64,000 nucleotides of DNA, from NCBI GenBank assembly GCA_035299085.1, contig DATGXG010000014.1, positions 108,978 to 172,977 of the forward strand, in the 5' to 3' direction. Position numbers and translations under genes: made by a program. This DNA is from Bacteroidales bacterium. GTDB taxonomy: Bacteria; Bacteroidota; Bacteroidia; Bacteroidales; UBA10428. The notes below the pieces were generated by a model that saw only the letters and a list, made by a program, of their open reading frames with translations, was not told where the DNA came from and searched no databases. Shown one piece after another: positions 15,943 to 24,730 of this stretch (position 1 is its first letter; the number at the start of each line of letters is the position of its first letter).

Positions 15943-17073
15943 TTACTTTTTAAACAGGAATCCTATCGTAAACCTCATGGTGTTGGCCAGGGGATTGCTT
16001 TTTCCTGTAGTTGATATAAGATAAGAGTAATCAATAAAGAATACATTCAAACGCAGACCTATACCCAGTGCAAAGTATTTCCGGTTTCCCTTCATTTCAC
16101 TTTCGTGAAAATACCCGCCGCGTATGGCAAACTGTTCACGATACCAGTATTCAAGTCCCACCGAATACATAATTTCTTTCATTTCTTCATTAAATCCGCC
16201 GGGGGCATCATAAAACGACTGGATCCAGCTTTGTGGCAGTGATGAAGGAGTGGGTTTCCCTGAAACGATTACACTGTCTTCATAAATCGGAGGGGTAGGA
16301 ACCAGCAGTTTGCTGAGTTCAACCGAACCGGTAATTGAGTTATAATCATCCAATTGCAGGGTCTGCCTTATGCCGAGCCTTAATGTGGCCGGTATAAACT
16401 GTTTGTCGGAACCGTCAGTGTAGGATATCTTTGTACCCAGGTTCAGGAAACTGATACCCCATGCGAATTCACCCGGCAGAGAGCCGATGTCCATGGGTTT
16501 CTGGTAATAAAATCCAAGATCAGCAGCATAAGAGTAACCGGGATTATACTGTGCACCGCCAAAGCTTTTACCACCGTTTATATCCGAACGAATGAATTTC
16601 AGAGCAAGGGCACCTGAGAAATGTCTTGCCAGCAGTGTTGAATACCCGATATCTACCGAGAATTCATTGGGGTTGAATGTTCCCTGCTGTACCTGGTCTT
16701 CATCGGTTGCTGTAATTTCACCCATTGAAAAGTATTTGAGTGAGGCGCTGATTGCCTGCCTGTCGTCGAATTTATAGAATCCTGCCAGGTATAACAGGTT
16801 GATGTCATTTACAAGGGTCCTCAGCCAGGGAGTAAAGGAAGTAGTAACTCCGGACTTCTCTTTTATCTGGGCGTATTTGGCCGCGTTCCAGTTTTGTGAA
16901 TTCACATCGGGCGATGTAGCCACTCCGAGGTCTCCAAGGGCGCCTCCGCGTGAATCAGGGGTAATGGTCAGGTAGGGTATAGTTGAATAAACCGGATTAA
17001 ACGTTGTTTGCGCAGAAGCGCTCAATACAACAATAATTAAACAGCTAATAAGAATTAACCTTCTATAAATCAT
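15943..17073 (-). CDS. porV: T9SS outer-membrane shuttle protein PorV
   Basis: 376 residues with signal peptide MIYRRLILISCLIIVVLSASAQ. The mature start NPVYSTIPYLTITPDSRGGALGDLGVATSPDVNSQNWNAAKYA is characteristic of PorV (LptO), the outer-membrane barrel of the FadL-like fold. PorV accepts cargo from the SprA translocon and carries it to the PorU sortase. The C-terminus ends with alternating strands and RFTIGFLFKK, typical of a barrel. It lies 87 bases after porU on the same strand, a conserved pairing, and just ahead of ispF. Confidence 0.95.
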   Translation of the reverse strand: MIYRRLILISCLIIVVLSASAQTTFNPVYSTIPYLTITPDSRGGALGDLGVATSPDVNSQNWNAAKYAQIKEKSGVTTSFTPWLRTLVNDINLLYLAGFYKFDDRQAISASLKYFSMGEITATDEDQVQQGTFNPNEFSVDIGYSTLLARHFSGALALKFIRSDINGGKSFGGAQYNPGYSYAADLGFYYQKPMDIGSLPGEFAWGISFLNLGTKISYTDGSDKQFIPATLRLGIRQTLQLDDYNSITGSVELSKLLVPTPPIYEDSVIVSGKPTPSSLPQSWIQSFYDAPGGFNEEMKEIMYSVGLEYWYREQFAIRGGYFHESEMKGNRKYFALGIGLRLNVFFIDYSYLISTTGKSNPLANTMRFTIGFLFKK

Positions 17074-17160
17074 TCGTTTGAAAATTAAAGTTCACAAAGT
17101 TAAAAAAATTAACGTGGTAATACCTACACAGCATTAATAAACAACCAAAATTCAATTTTA

Positions 17161-20100
17161 TTATCTGAAGACAACAAGTTTCTGGAAACTCTCGGCTGAC
17201 ATTCCTTTGTCGCTGGTTAACCTGATGCGGTAAGGATAAATTCCGGGTTTAATAAGGTTACCGTTTGAATCCCTGAGATCCCAAACCGGTAATGAAGTAT
17301 TGAAACCAGTTGATTGTATCACCTCGGAATAGTTGTAGATGATCCGTCCCTGAAGGTCATAGACAGTTATTTCTGCAGTAATTTCTTCTGCAGGCTGGTT
17401 ATGCTCAAAAGTAAATATTGTGTGATCGCGCGCAGGATTCGGGTAATTACCCAAGCGGGTTATCATCATCTCATCACCAGGAATCACCCTGAATTCAATA
17501 AATGCTTCGGATGAATTGTTGTAAACATCCCAAACCTTAAGAGTCAAAGAGTGCATGCCTTCGGAAAGACCGGTCATAGGGTATGCCACTGTGCCCGAAC
17601 TGAAGTTGTTGAGATCACCCTGAAAATATTCGTTCATTATAACCGGGTTGGTTACATCCCCGTCAATTACGCCTGTAATGTCATGACCGATGCCGTTACC
17701 AATCGTATTGATTCCGCTCTCATCTGATATCAGGGCATAAATTACCGGACTCGTATTGGTTATTCCTTTATCGTTAAAATATTCATCGTTGAGATACAGG
17801 GAGATCTCAGGTCCTGTCACATCCTGTTCGGCATTCCGGTCGGTTCCGCCAATTACAATGCCGCTGAACTCACCTTTTGCGTCCTGGTTTTGGGTATCGG
17901 AGAAATAAATGATCCGCCCTTCTCCGTAGTTGTAGGTTATATCTTTGGGTACAACGAATTCAAATGTGAACCGGCCATTGGAAACGCTTGCCTTTCCCTT
18001 GTATAACAAGTCTTCACGTGTAGTGAATTGCATAGGCTGGGAGCTGACATCATTTGCAAGGGTTGTAATGGTTTTGGCTTTATCATACACCGAGGGGAAA
18101 ATCAGCCCGTTGTATGACTGCATCAGCTGATGGCTGTTGTTTTCAATATGTCCGGTAACCATGATCCTTGAAAAAGCCTTTAGCGTATCAATGGGTTCTG
18201 TGACCGGCACATGATTCACTGAATCCGTCACGACATTGTATTCTGGAATTGCCAGTCGAAGGGCAGGATCACCGAGAAGGGTAAAATTGAGTTTGTTACG
18301 GCTGTCGTTCAGTACGTTTTTAGTAAGCCGTATTATGTCTCCGAGCCTGTAGTAATTTCCCGAAGCATCCCTTGTAAAGGCAATCTGGTAAAACCTTGAG
18401 TTCAGCGCATGGTTTTCATTCGAGTATACAATCCGGGTGGTTGTAATGAGCCCGATACTGCCACCCCGGGGATTGAGAATGGAATATTCACCTGCAGACG
18501 TACTTTCAGTAATGTTGCCATCGCCGTCACGTGTGAGATCGTCAAATCGGCTGAATTCGCAGGTTGCCGTCATAAATAGTGGTAACCGGTTGAAATTGGT
18601 AAGTGAGGAAAGGTCTTCACGCATCAGGATCCTTTCATCAGCAAGGCCCCCCTCTCCGCCATGACCGGTATAATTGAAAATCAACAGGCCTTTTTCAAAA
18701 TTTTCGGTAAGGGTACGGTTCACATCGGGGTACCGGGTGCCTGATGAAGAAGAAACCTGTGGATAGGCATCCAGAAAGACTTTCTTTACGGCAAATTCAG
18801 GGTGATTGTTGTCAACCCATGTGGCCAGTTCGTTTGCCTGCGTCATGTGCAGGTTTCCGTCCTGATCGTCTGCAGCAAAAAGAATATTGTTCTGCCAGTC
18901 GCCCTTGTTTTTATTATTTGTATAGTTTTTTAATTTCCTGTAGATATTCATTGCCTCTTCTTCAGTCTTGACCGGCAGACGTCCGATTCCAAGATCAAGG
19001 CTGAAATCTTCCATCTTTGAAGTTCCCCCTTCACCTTCTCCGAGTATACCGAAAAAGTCATCCGAAACGTATGAAAAACTTGCATTCAACGAGTTTTCTG
19101 ATTGGTAGGTCAGAATAAAGTTCGCATTTCCCGCCACATTCGATATATTATTATAAGACCCGTCGCCGACCAGCATCAGGTATTTCAGCCTGTCGTCACC
19201 GCTTCCCCTTTTGTAAATCATACGCGCAAAGTCGCGTATGGCGCTTATATCAGGGGCTCCTGATGAAAATTCGTTGTAAACCTGTTCGGTTGTGGCTACC
19301 GCAACTGACAGCCCGTCGAGATTTCTGTGAAATTCAGCAATGCTGTCGGCAGCCTGTATAAACAAAGGGTGGGTTATAATCAGCATCTGCGTGGATCCGA
19401 TGGCATGTAAATTCTGGTTTGTCACGATTCCCACACCGGCCTGTTTTGAGTCGGTAACCGGTTTCTGAAATGCGGCTCCTTTTTTCAAGGCCACATATTC
19501 CCTGAGAATGTACGTGCTGTCGGTGAATGACAGCGTTGTGCCATTCAGTTGTGCCGGCACTTTAACAATGTTATACGGATCGGTCAGATCCCAGATCTCG
19601 GTCTGATCATTGCAATTTGCAAGGTTATAAGTGACTACACTATGAATGCCTGAATTTGTGCGGTCCCTGAAGAACATTGCATCGCCGCTGAGTACAAGCT
19701 GCCTGCGTGCATTTACAGTGATATAGTCAAGATAGCCCTCGTCATCGCCGGAAACCTGGTTATAGGAAACCCTTATTTTTACATTATCGCTGGTTACAGT
19801 TTTTGAAAAAAGTGTGTTTTTCTGATTACCATAAGAACCGGTCTTTATTTTCGGATCAACCGTATCCACCAGTAAACTGCCGATAACGGCATCATTCAGT
19901 GAAATAGTAAAAGTATTTTGTACACCCGACCGGCCGCAAACATTTATCCTGATTTTAACCGGTGTTGCAGTTACCAGGTTGGGAAATATAAAAGTGGTAT
20001 CATAGGCTTTTAAATCCAGCCTTTCGCCAAACCATTGCCTGCCTGATTTCAGTACATTGTATTTATTCTTTTCATGAAATAAATAATCGTCAAATGACGT

Positions 20101-20622
20101 AACTACAGTTCCGGATGTGGCTGTTAATACATTTCTTTCAGCTATTGTTTTGCCTGTACCTGCCGCATCCGTAACGAAATACCAGGCTGCCTCACTGTAT
20201 TGGTGCAGCTGTTGCTCAAACATCGAAGTGGTAAGGTTGTAATTCCATTTAACGGTTCCGGTAGCATAGAACAGAATGTAATCGCCTTTGTTAAAGACTC
20301 CGTCGGTGCCGGTGTAACGGTAAACCGCGTTTTCGACAAGATCATCATACCTGCTGTCGGAATTCATCAAAGGAAGCATGGCACCGCCGTTTCCGAAAAT
20401 ACGCACAGCTGAAGGATTGACGAATCCCATGGATTGCAGGTCCTCATATGTCAGTTTGTAAATTCCGGTGGATGTGATTTTCATTTTAAACCATTTGCCC
20501 TCTGCAAGCACGGATGAGGCGGCCGGTTCAAAAACAGCATTTCGGCTGGCAGGAGCGTATGGCTGTGCTGACAAAAAGGAGAATATATTTATAATGGTAA
20601 GAAATGTCAGCAGGCGGATCAT
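17161..20622 (-). CDS. porU: T9SS C-terminal signal peptidase PorU
   Basis: 1153 residues, the usual size. PorU is a cell-surface gingipain-like cysteine peptidase (family C25) that removes the sorting domain of T9SS cargo and attaches the protein to lipopolysaccharide. The C25 core contains MLVGDGSYNN, FNYTGHGGEGGLADERILM with the catalytic His near residue 653, and MTATCEFSRFDD with the catalytic Cys near residue 687. A signal peptide (MIRLLTFLTIINIFSFLSAQ) starts it, and a sorting-like tail (LGNYPNPARDHTIFTF ... SFQKLVVFR) ends it, as known for PorU. It is followed by porV and divergent from the porP/gldJ pair. Confidence 0.96.
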   Translation of the reverse strand: MIRLLTFLTIINIFSFLSAQPYAPASRNAVFEPAASSVLAEGKWFKMKITSTGIYKLTYEDLQSMGFVNPSAVRIFGNGGAMLPLMNSDSRYDDLVENAVYRYTGTDGVFNKGDYILFYATGTVKWNYNLTTSMFEQQLHQYSEAAWYFVTDAAGTGKTIAERNVLTATSGTVVTSFDDYLFHEKNKYNVLKSGRQWFGERLDLKAYDTTFIFPNLVTATPVKIRINVCGRSGVQNTFTISLNDAVIGSLLVDTVDPKIKTGSYGNQKNTLFSKTVTSDNVKIRVSYNQVSGDDEGYLDYITVNARRQLVLSGDAMFFRDRTNSGIHSVVTYNLANCNDQTEIWDLTDPYNIVKVPAQLNGTTLSFTDSTYILREYVALKKGAAFQKPVTDSKQAGVGIVTNQNLHAIGSTQMLIITHPLFIQAADSIAEFHRNLDGLSVAVATTEQVYNEFSSGAPDISAIRDFARMIYKRGSGDDRLKYLMLVGDGSYNNISNVAGNANFILTYQSENSLNASFSYVSDDFFGILGEGEGGTSKMEDFSLDLGIGRLPVKTEEEAMNIYRKLKNYTNNKNKGDWQNNILFAADDQDGNLHMTQANELATWVDNNHPEFAVKKVFLDAYPQVSSSSGTRYPDVNRTLTENFEKGLLIFNYTGHGGEGGLADERILMREDLSSLTNFNRLPLFMTATCEFSRFDDLTRDGDGNITESTSAGEYSILNPRGGSIGLITTTRIVYSNENHALNSRFYQIAFTRDASGNYYRLGDIIRLTKNVLNDSRNKLNFTLLGDPALRLAIPEYNVVTDSVNHVPVTEPIDTLKAFSRIMVTGHIENNSHQLMQSYNGLIFPSVYDKAKTITTLANDVSSQPMQFTTREDLLYKGKASVSNGRFTFEFVVPKDITYNYGEGRIIYFSDTQNQDAKGEFSGIVIGGTDRNAEQDVTGPEISLYLNDEYFNDKGITNTSPVIYALISDESGINTIGNGIGHDITGVIDGDVTNPVIMNEYFQGDLNNFSSGTVAYPMTGLSEGMHSLTLKVWDVYNNSSEAFIEFRVIPGDEMMITRLGNYPNPARDHTIFTFEHNQPAEEITAEITVYDLQGRIIYNYSEVIQSTGFNTSLPVWDLRDSNGNLIKPGIYPYRIRLTSDKGMSAESFQKLVVFR

Positions 20623-20774
20623 AATTTTAAAGGTTTATCGGTGCCCATAAACCAGAAATTTCAGGCTTACAGAAATAATCCGGCTTATTGAACGTTTCAA
20701 AAATACAATTATTATTACGTAAACTTAAAAACAAGAAAAGTTTATTATAGTTTTACAGGCACTTAACACCATTC

Positions 20775-21761
20775 ATGAACAGAGGAAAAGTCCTGATATC
20801 AGCCCTTTTTATGCTCACCGGAACCATAATGGCCGGTCAGGATTTTCATTTCTCCCAGTTCATGCCCACCATGGTGCATGTAAACCCGGGTTATGCTTCA
20901 TTGCCGGCATCACCGGAGGCCGGATTGGTATACCGTAATCAGTGGCCCGGCATTTCAGCCACGTTTGTAACTTATGGCGCCGATCTGGTTGTACCTGTAA
21001 GCTCATGGAACAGCGGATTCGGCATGGGATTCACAAATGATGTCCAGGGAGGAGGTGTTATCAGCCAGGCTGCCGCCACATTGCAATACAGCTACCTGAT
21101 AAAGCTCGACAGGAACTGGCAGGTTGGTGCAGGCTTAAGCGCTTCATGGGTGATCAGGCATTTTGATGCCAGCCAGCTTCTTTTTCGTTCGGATATTCTG
21201 AATGACCTGGGATACAGTTATGGAAACACCAATTTTGCAAGTTATGACAGGAGTTATCCCGATTTTTCAGTGGGTTTCATTGCAAGGCATGATGGGTTTC
21301 TTACATTCGGAGTTTCGGCAAGTCACCTTACAAGGCCTTCAAATACTGAAAGTTCACTCTACGGCGCCCGGTTACCTTTAAAATATACGGCATTTGTATC
21401 AGGTGTTGTGGGTGGAAATAACCGCTATTCCGATTTTACACTGGAACCGGCTGTGTATTTTTCAAAGCAGCAGAATAACAATGAAATTATTTGGGGAACG
21501 AATGTTAACATGGCTGAGAAGTTTCTTATCGGCGGCTGGTTCAGAAACAGCACCAGCCTGAGCATGGATGCTTTTATAGTTTCAGCGGGAATTTCATGGG
21601 AAAAATACAATATCATTTACAGTTATGACGTTAATCTGAAAAAATTTAATTCTTTGTCAACAAAATTGGCTGCACATGAAGTAACCTTTTTATATCGCTT
21701 CAAGTATAATGATCAACACAAAGTAAAAAGGTTCAGAAAAAGTGAATGTCCGGCTTACTAA
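20775..21761 (+). CDS. PorP/SprF-family T9SS outer-membrane protein
   Basis: 328 residues with signal peptide MNRGKVLISALFMLTGTIMAGQ. The mature start DFHFSQFMPTMVHVNPGYASLPASPEAGLVYRNQWPG is the hallmark of the PorP/SprF family, predicted outer-membrane barrels that help secrete particular T9SS cargo. The C-terminus gives SYDVNLKKFNSLSTKLAAHEVTFLYRF. It is divergent from porU and 64 bases upstream of gldJ, so it is part of the core T9SS locus. Whether it is the core PorP or a cargo-specific SprF cannot be decided here. Confidence 0.93.
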   Translation: MNRGKVLISALFMLTGTIMAGQDFHFSQFMPTMVHVNPGYASLPASPEAGLVYRNQWPGISATFVTYGADLVVPVSSWNSGFGMGFTNDVQGGGVISQAAATLQYSYLIKLDRNWQVGAGLSASWVIRHFDASQLLFRSDILNDLGYSYGNTNFASYDRSYPDFSVGFIARHDGFLTFGVSASHLTRPSNTESSLYGARLPLKYTAFVSGVVGGNNRYSDFTLEPAVYFSKQQNNNEIIWGTNVNMAEKFLIGGWFRNSTSLSMDAFIVSAGISWEKYNIIYSYDVNLKKFNSLSTKLAAHEVTFLYRFKYNDQHKVKRFRKSECPAY

Positions 21762-21799
21762 ACGTTGATAACTGATAATAAAGAGAATAAATTATTTTA

Positions 21800-21807
21800 T
21801 ATTTTTG
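21800..21807 (+). promoter_or_regulatory. Possible -7 element upstream of gldJ
   Basis: TATTTTTG fits the Bacteroidota -7 consensus TAnnTTTG and ends 18 bases before the gldJ ATG. No clear -33 TTTG is placed correctly, and the leader would be short, so this is tentative. Confidence 0.25.
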
Positions 21808-21825
21808 AAAATAAAAATCAATAAC

Positions 21826-23331
21826 ATGAAAGTTAAGTTTTCTGCATTTCTGACTATTCCCGCGCTGGCGCTTATACTGGCAGGCTGTTCAAAGGGCGGT
21901 AGTTCAAGTGTTTCGTCAACGACCGGCTGGGACTATAACGAAGCCGAAAATGGCGGATTCGAAGTGATCAGCGGAGGCGAACAGGAAACCGGACCCGGAC
22001 TTGTCCTGATCGAGGGAGGTACTTTCTCAATGGGTCGTGTTGAACAGGATGTTACTTACGACTGGAACAATGCCCCGAGGAGAGTTACTGTTAGTTCGTT
22101 CTACATGGATCAGACCGAAGTTAGAAATGTGGACTACAGGGAATACCTTCACTGGATAAGCAGGGTATTTGTTGATTATCCCCTTGTTTACAAAAAAGCA
22201 TTGCCTGATACTCTCGTATGGAGAAGGCCTATGGCATACAATGAACCTTATGTTCAGTATTATTTCAGGCATCCTTCCTATAATGAATATCCTGTTGTAG
22301 GTGTTAGCTGGGTCCAGGCATCCGATTATTGTGCATGGCGTACTGACAGGGTAAATGAAGGCATCCTGATCCGAGAGGGCATTCTGAAACCCGATCCGAA
22401 TCAGCTTGGAAAAGAAAATTTCAACACTGAAGCTTACCTGGCAGGACAATATGAAGGTCTTGTTAACCAGAACCTAAAGAGCATTGATCCGAACCAGGAA
22501 TTCAGAAGAGTGAAGATCGAAGATGGTATGCTGTTACCCAAGTACAGGCTGCCGACCGAAGCCGAATGGGAATATGCTGCTCTTGCCCTGATTGGCAATA
22601 CATATGAAGAACGTGTTTACGAACGTCGTATTTATCCATGGGATGGCCATAACCTCAGAAATGACGAGAAAGCCGACAGAGGTGAAATGCGCGCCAACTT
22701 CGTTCGTGGTCGTGGTGATATGATGGGTACCGCAGGCGGTTTGAATGATAATGCAAGTATTCCTGCTCCTGTTGAATCATACTGGCCCAATGATTTCGGT
22801 CTGTATTGCATGGCAGGAAACGTAAATGAGTGGGTACTCGACGTATATCGTCCCCAGACTTCACAGGATGTGGATGAATTCAATCCCTTCCGTGGCAATG
22901 TATTCCAGACTCTCGAAACGGATGAAGAAGGAAACGTAGCCGGAAAGGACAGCCTTGGAAGGCTTCGTTACAGGGATGTGACTTCAGAAGAAGCCATCAA
23001 CAGGTGGAATTATAAAAAATCGTACTATAAGAATTATAAGGACGGTGATTATGAATCAAGCGTAATTGACGGAACTCAGTGGACGGCAGATGCCAAGACA
23101 CAGTCCTCCAACTCCGAGCGTATGTATGATTCAAAAACCCCCGGTTTTGAAACTTCATTGATAACCGACAAAACGCGTGTATACAAAGGTGGTTCATGGC
23201 GTGACCGTGCATACTGGCTCAGTCCGGGCACCCGCCGCTACCTTGATGAAGAGCAGTCACGTGATGACCTTGGTTTCCGTTGCGCTATGATTCGCGTTGG
23301 AAGCCAGGCAGAAGTTGGCAGAAAAAAATAG
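21826..23331 (+). CDS. gldJ: Gliding/T9SS lipoprotein GldJ
   Basis: 501 residues from the ATG at 21826; an upstream in-frame TTG is rejected. The lipobox LILAGC puts the lipidated Cys at residue 21. The body is a sulfatase-modifying-factor-like fold: APGLVLIEGGTFSMGRVEQDVTYDWNNAPRRV is diagnostic of GldJ rather than GldK, followed by DQTEVRNVDYREYLHW, YPVVGVSWVQASDYCAWRTDRVNEGIL, YRLPTEAEWEYAAL and KGGSWRDRAYWLSPGTRRYLDE. GldJ is needed for gliding and T9SS function in Flavobacterium, where it supports GldK stability. It lacks FGE catalytic cysteines. A strong terminator follows, separating it from murF. Confidence 0.95.
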   Translation: MKVKFSAFLTIPALALILAGCSKGGSSSVSSTTGWDYNEAENGGFEVISGGEQETGPGLVLIEGGTFSMGRVEQDVTYDWNNAPRRVTVSSFYMDQTEVRNVDYREYLHWISRVFVDYPLVYKKALPDTLVWRRPMAYNEPYVQYYFRHPSYNEYPVVGVSWVQASDYCAWRTDRVNEGILIREGILKPDPNQLGKENFNTEAYLAGQYEGLVNQNLKSIDPNQEFRRVKIEDGMLLPKYRLPTEAEWEYAALALIGNTYEERVYERRIYPWDGHNLRNDEKADRGEMRANFVRGRGDMMGTAGGLNDNASIPAPVESYWPNDFGLYCMAGNVNEWVLDVYRPQTSQDVDEFNPFRGNVFQTLETDEEGNVAGKDSLGRLRYRDVTSEEAINRWNYKKSYYKNYKDGDYESSVIDGTQWTADAKTQSSNSERMYDSKTPGFETSLITDKTRVYKGGSWRDRAYWLSPGTRRYLDEEQSRDDLGFRCAMIRVGSQAEVGRKK

Positions 23332-23358
23332 GTTAATTATTCCTGATATCGATTTTCA

Positions 23359-23386
23359 GACCCCGTGGATTCCACGGGGTCTTTTG
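23359..23386 (+). terminator. Rho-independent terminator after gldJ
   Basis: A perfect 10-bp stem GACCCCGTGG / CCACGGGGTC with an ATT loop, followed by TTTTGTT. It starts 27 bases after the gldJ stop and ends about 50 bases before murF. Confidence 0.88.
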
Positions 23387-23437
23387 TTATTTGTCAGTCA
23401 GATGCATTATTTTTGTTTATCAAAAATGTCCCCCCCT

Positions 23438-24727
23438 ATGGATCTGAAAGCATTGTATTCACTGTATCTTCAACACCGGTTGGTTTCTACCGATTCCAGG
23501 AACGTACCGGCCGGTTCTGTTTTTTTCGCACTGAAAGGCGATAAGTTTAACGGAAATGCATTTGCCCTTCAGGCTCTGGAAAAAGGCGCCATTGCATCGG
23601 TTGTGGATGAGGATGTGGCAGGAGATTCTGATCGGGTAATACGGGTTAAAAATGTACTTGAGACGCTGCAGGACCTGGCGAGGTATCACAGGCAGCAATC
23701 CGGTTTTAAAGTTCTGGCCATTACCGGGTCAAACGGCAAAACAACTACAAAGGAACTCTGCAAAGCTGTTTTATCACAAAAGTACAAGGTATACGCCACA
23801 CAAGGCAACCTGAACAACCATATAGGAGTGCCTCTTACATTGCTTTCCATTGGAAATGAGATTGAAGTGGGCATTATTGAAATGGGTGCCAATCACCCGG
23901 GTGAAATAAAAATGCTCGCGGATATTGCAGAACCCGATTGCGGACTGATAACGAATGCCGGGAAAGCACATCTTGAAGGCTTCGGTGGCCTTGAAGGTGT
24001 TGCAAGGGCCAAGGGCGAACTCTTCAATCATCTTATTCAGCATAACAAAACACTCTTCCTGAATGAGGGAAGTCCGTTGCTTCCTCCGCTTGTGGCGTCA
24101 AACTATCAGCATGTGGTACGATATAACGGGAATACGGGATGGCGGCTTACAAAAGCAGAAAGCGATCCTTTCCTGAATCTTAATGTTACTGACGGAACAA
24201 AGGAATTAACTATCCATACAAAACTCGCCGGGCGATATAATGCAGAGAATGTGCTGGCGGCTGTGTGTGTAGGGCAGTTTTTCAATATCAGTGATCAATC
24301 CATTAAAAATGGAATTGAATCATACGAACCCAAAAACAACCGCTCACAACTGATCAGCACTGCGCATAATACGGTTTTCATGGATGCCTATAATGCCAAT
24401 CCTTCAAGCATGGCTGCAGCAATATCCGAATTTCTCAACATTGAAGGAAGTAATAAAATTCTTGTTCTCGGGGAAATGCGCGAGGTGGGGGAATCGTCAG
24501 CCGGTGAACACCGTGAAATCATTGACATGCTTAAAGCCTCCGGCAGTAGCAGGGTGATTTGCGTAGGTAAATCCTTTGAACCTTTTGCGGAAAAGGCCGG
24601 CTTCCTGTACTTCAATACAGTGGATGATCTTACCGATGTATTAAAAAAAGAGCCTTTAACCGGACATTTTGTCTTCGTTAAAGGCTCCCGTAGTAATAAT
24701 CTGGAAAAGGTGTTGCCCCTGCTCTGA
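23438..24727 (+). CDS. murF: UDP-MurNAc-tripeptide:D-Ala-D-Ala ligase
   Basis: About 429 residues from the ATG at 23438 (MDLKALYSLYLQHRLVSTDSRNVPAGSVFFALKGDKFNGNAFALQALEKGA); an ATG at 23426 is also possible. Longer frames run back through the terminator. MurF adds D-Ala-D-Ala to the peptidoglycan precursor in the cytoplasm using ATP. The Mur P-loop is ITGSNGKTTTKE (residues 96-106), followed by GNLNNHIGVPLTLL, EMGANHPGEIKML, ITNAGKAHLEGFGGLEGVA and MDAYNANPSSM. It is slightly short but complete. It lies 3' of gldJ, separated by a terminator, so it probably has its own promoter. Confidence 0.95.
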   Translation: MDLKALYSLYLQHRLVSTDSRNVPAGSVFFALKGDKFNGNAFALQALEKGAIASVVDEDVAGDSDRVIRVKNVLETLQDLARYHRQQSGFKVLAITGSNGKTTTKELCKAVLSQKYKVYATQGNLNNHIGVPLTLLSIGNEIEVGIIEMGANHPGEIKMLADIAEPDCGLITNAGKAHLEGFGGLEGVARAKGELFNHLIQHNKTLFLNEGSPLLPPLVASNYQHVVRYNGNTGWRLTKAESDPFLNLNVTDGTKELTIHTKLAGRYNAENVLAAVCVGQFFNISDQSIKNGIESYEPKNNRSQLISTAHNTVFMDAYNANPSSMAAAISEFLNIEGSNKILVLGEMREVGESSAGEHREIIDMLKASGSSRVICVGKSFEPFAEKAGFLYFNTVDDLTDVLKKEPLTGHFVFVKGSRSNNLEKVLPLL

Positions 24728-24730
24728 TGA

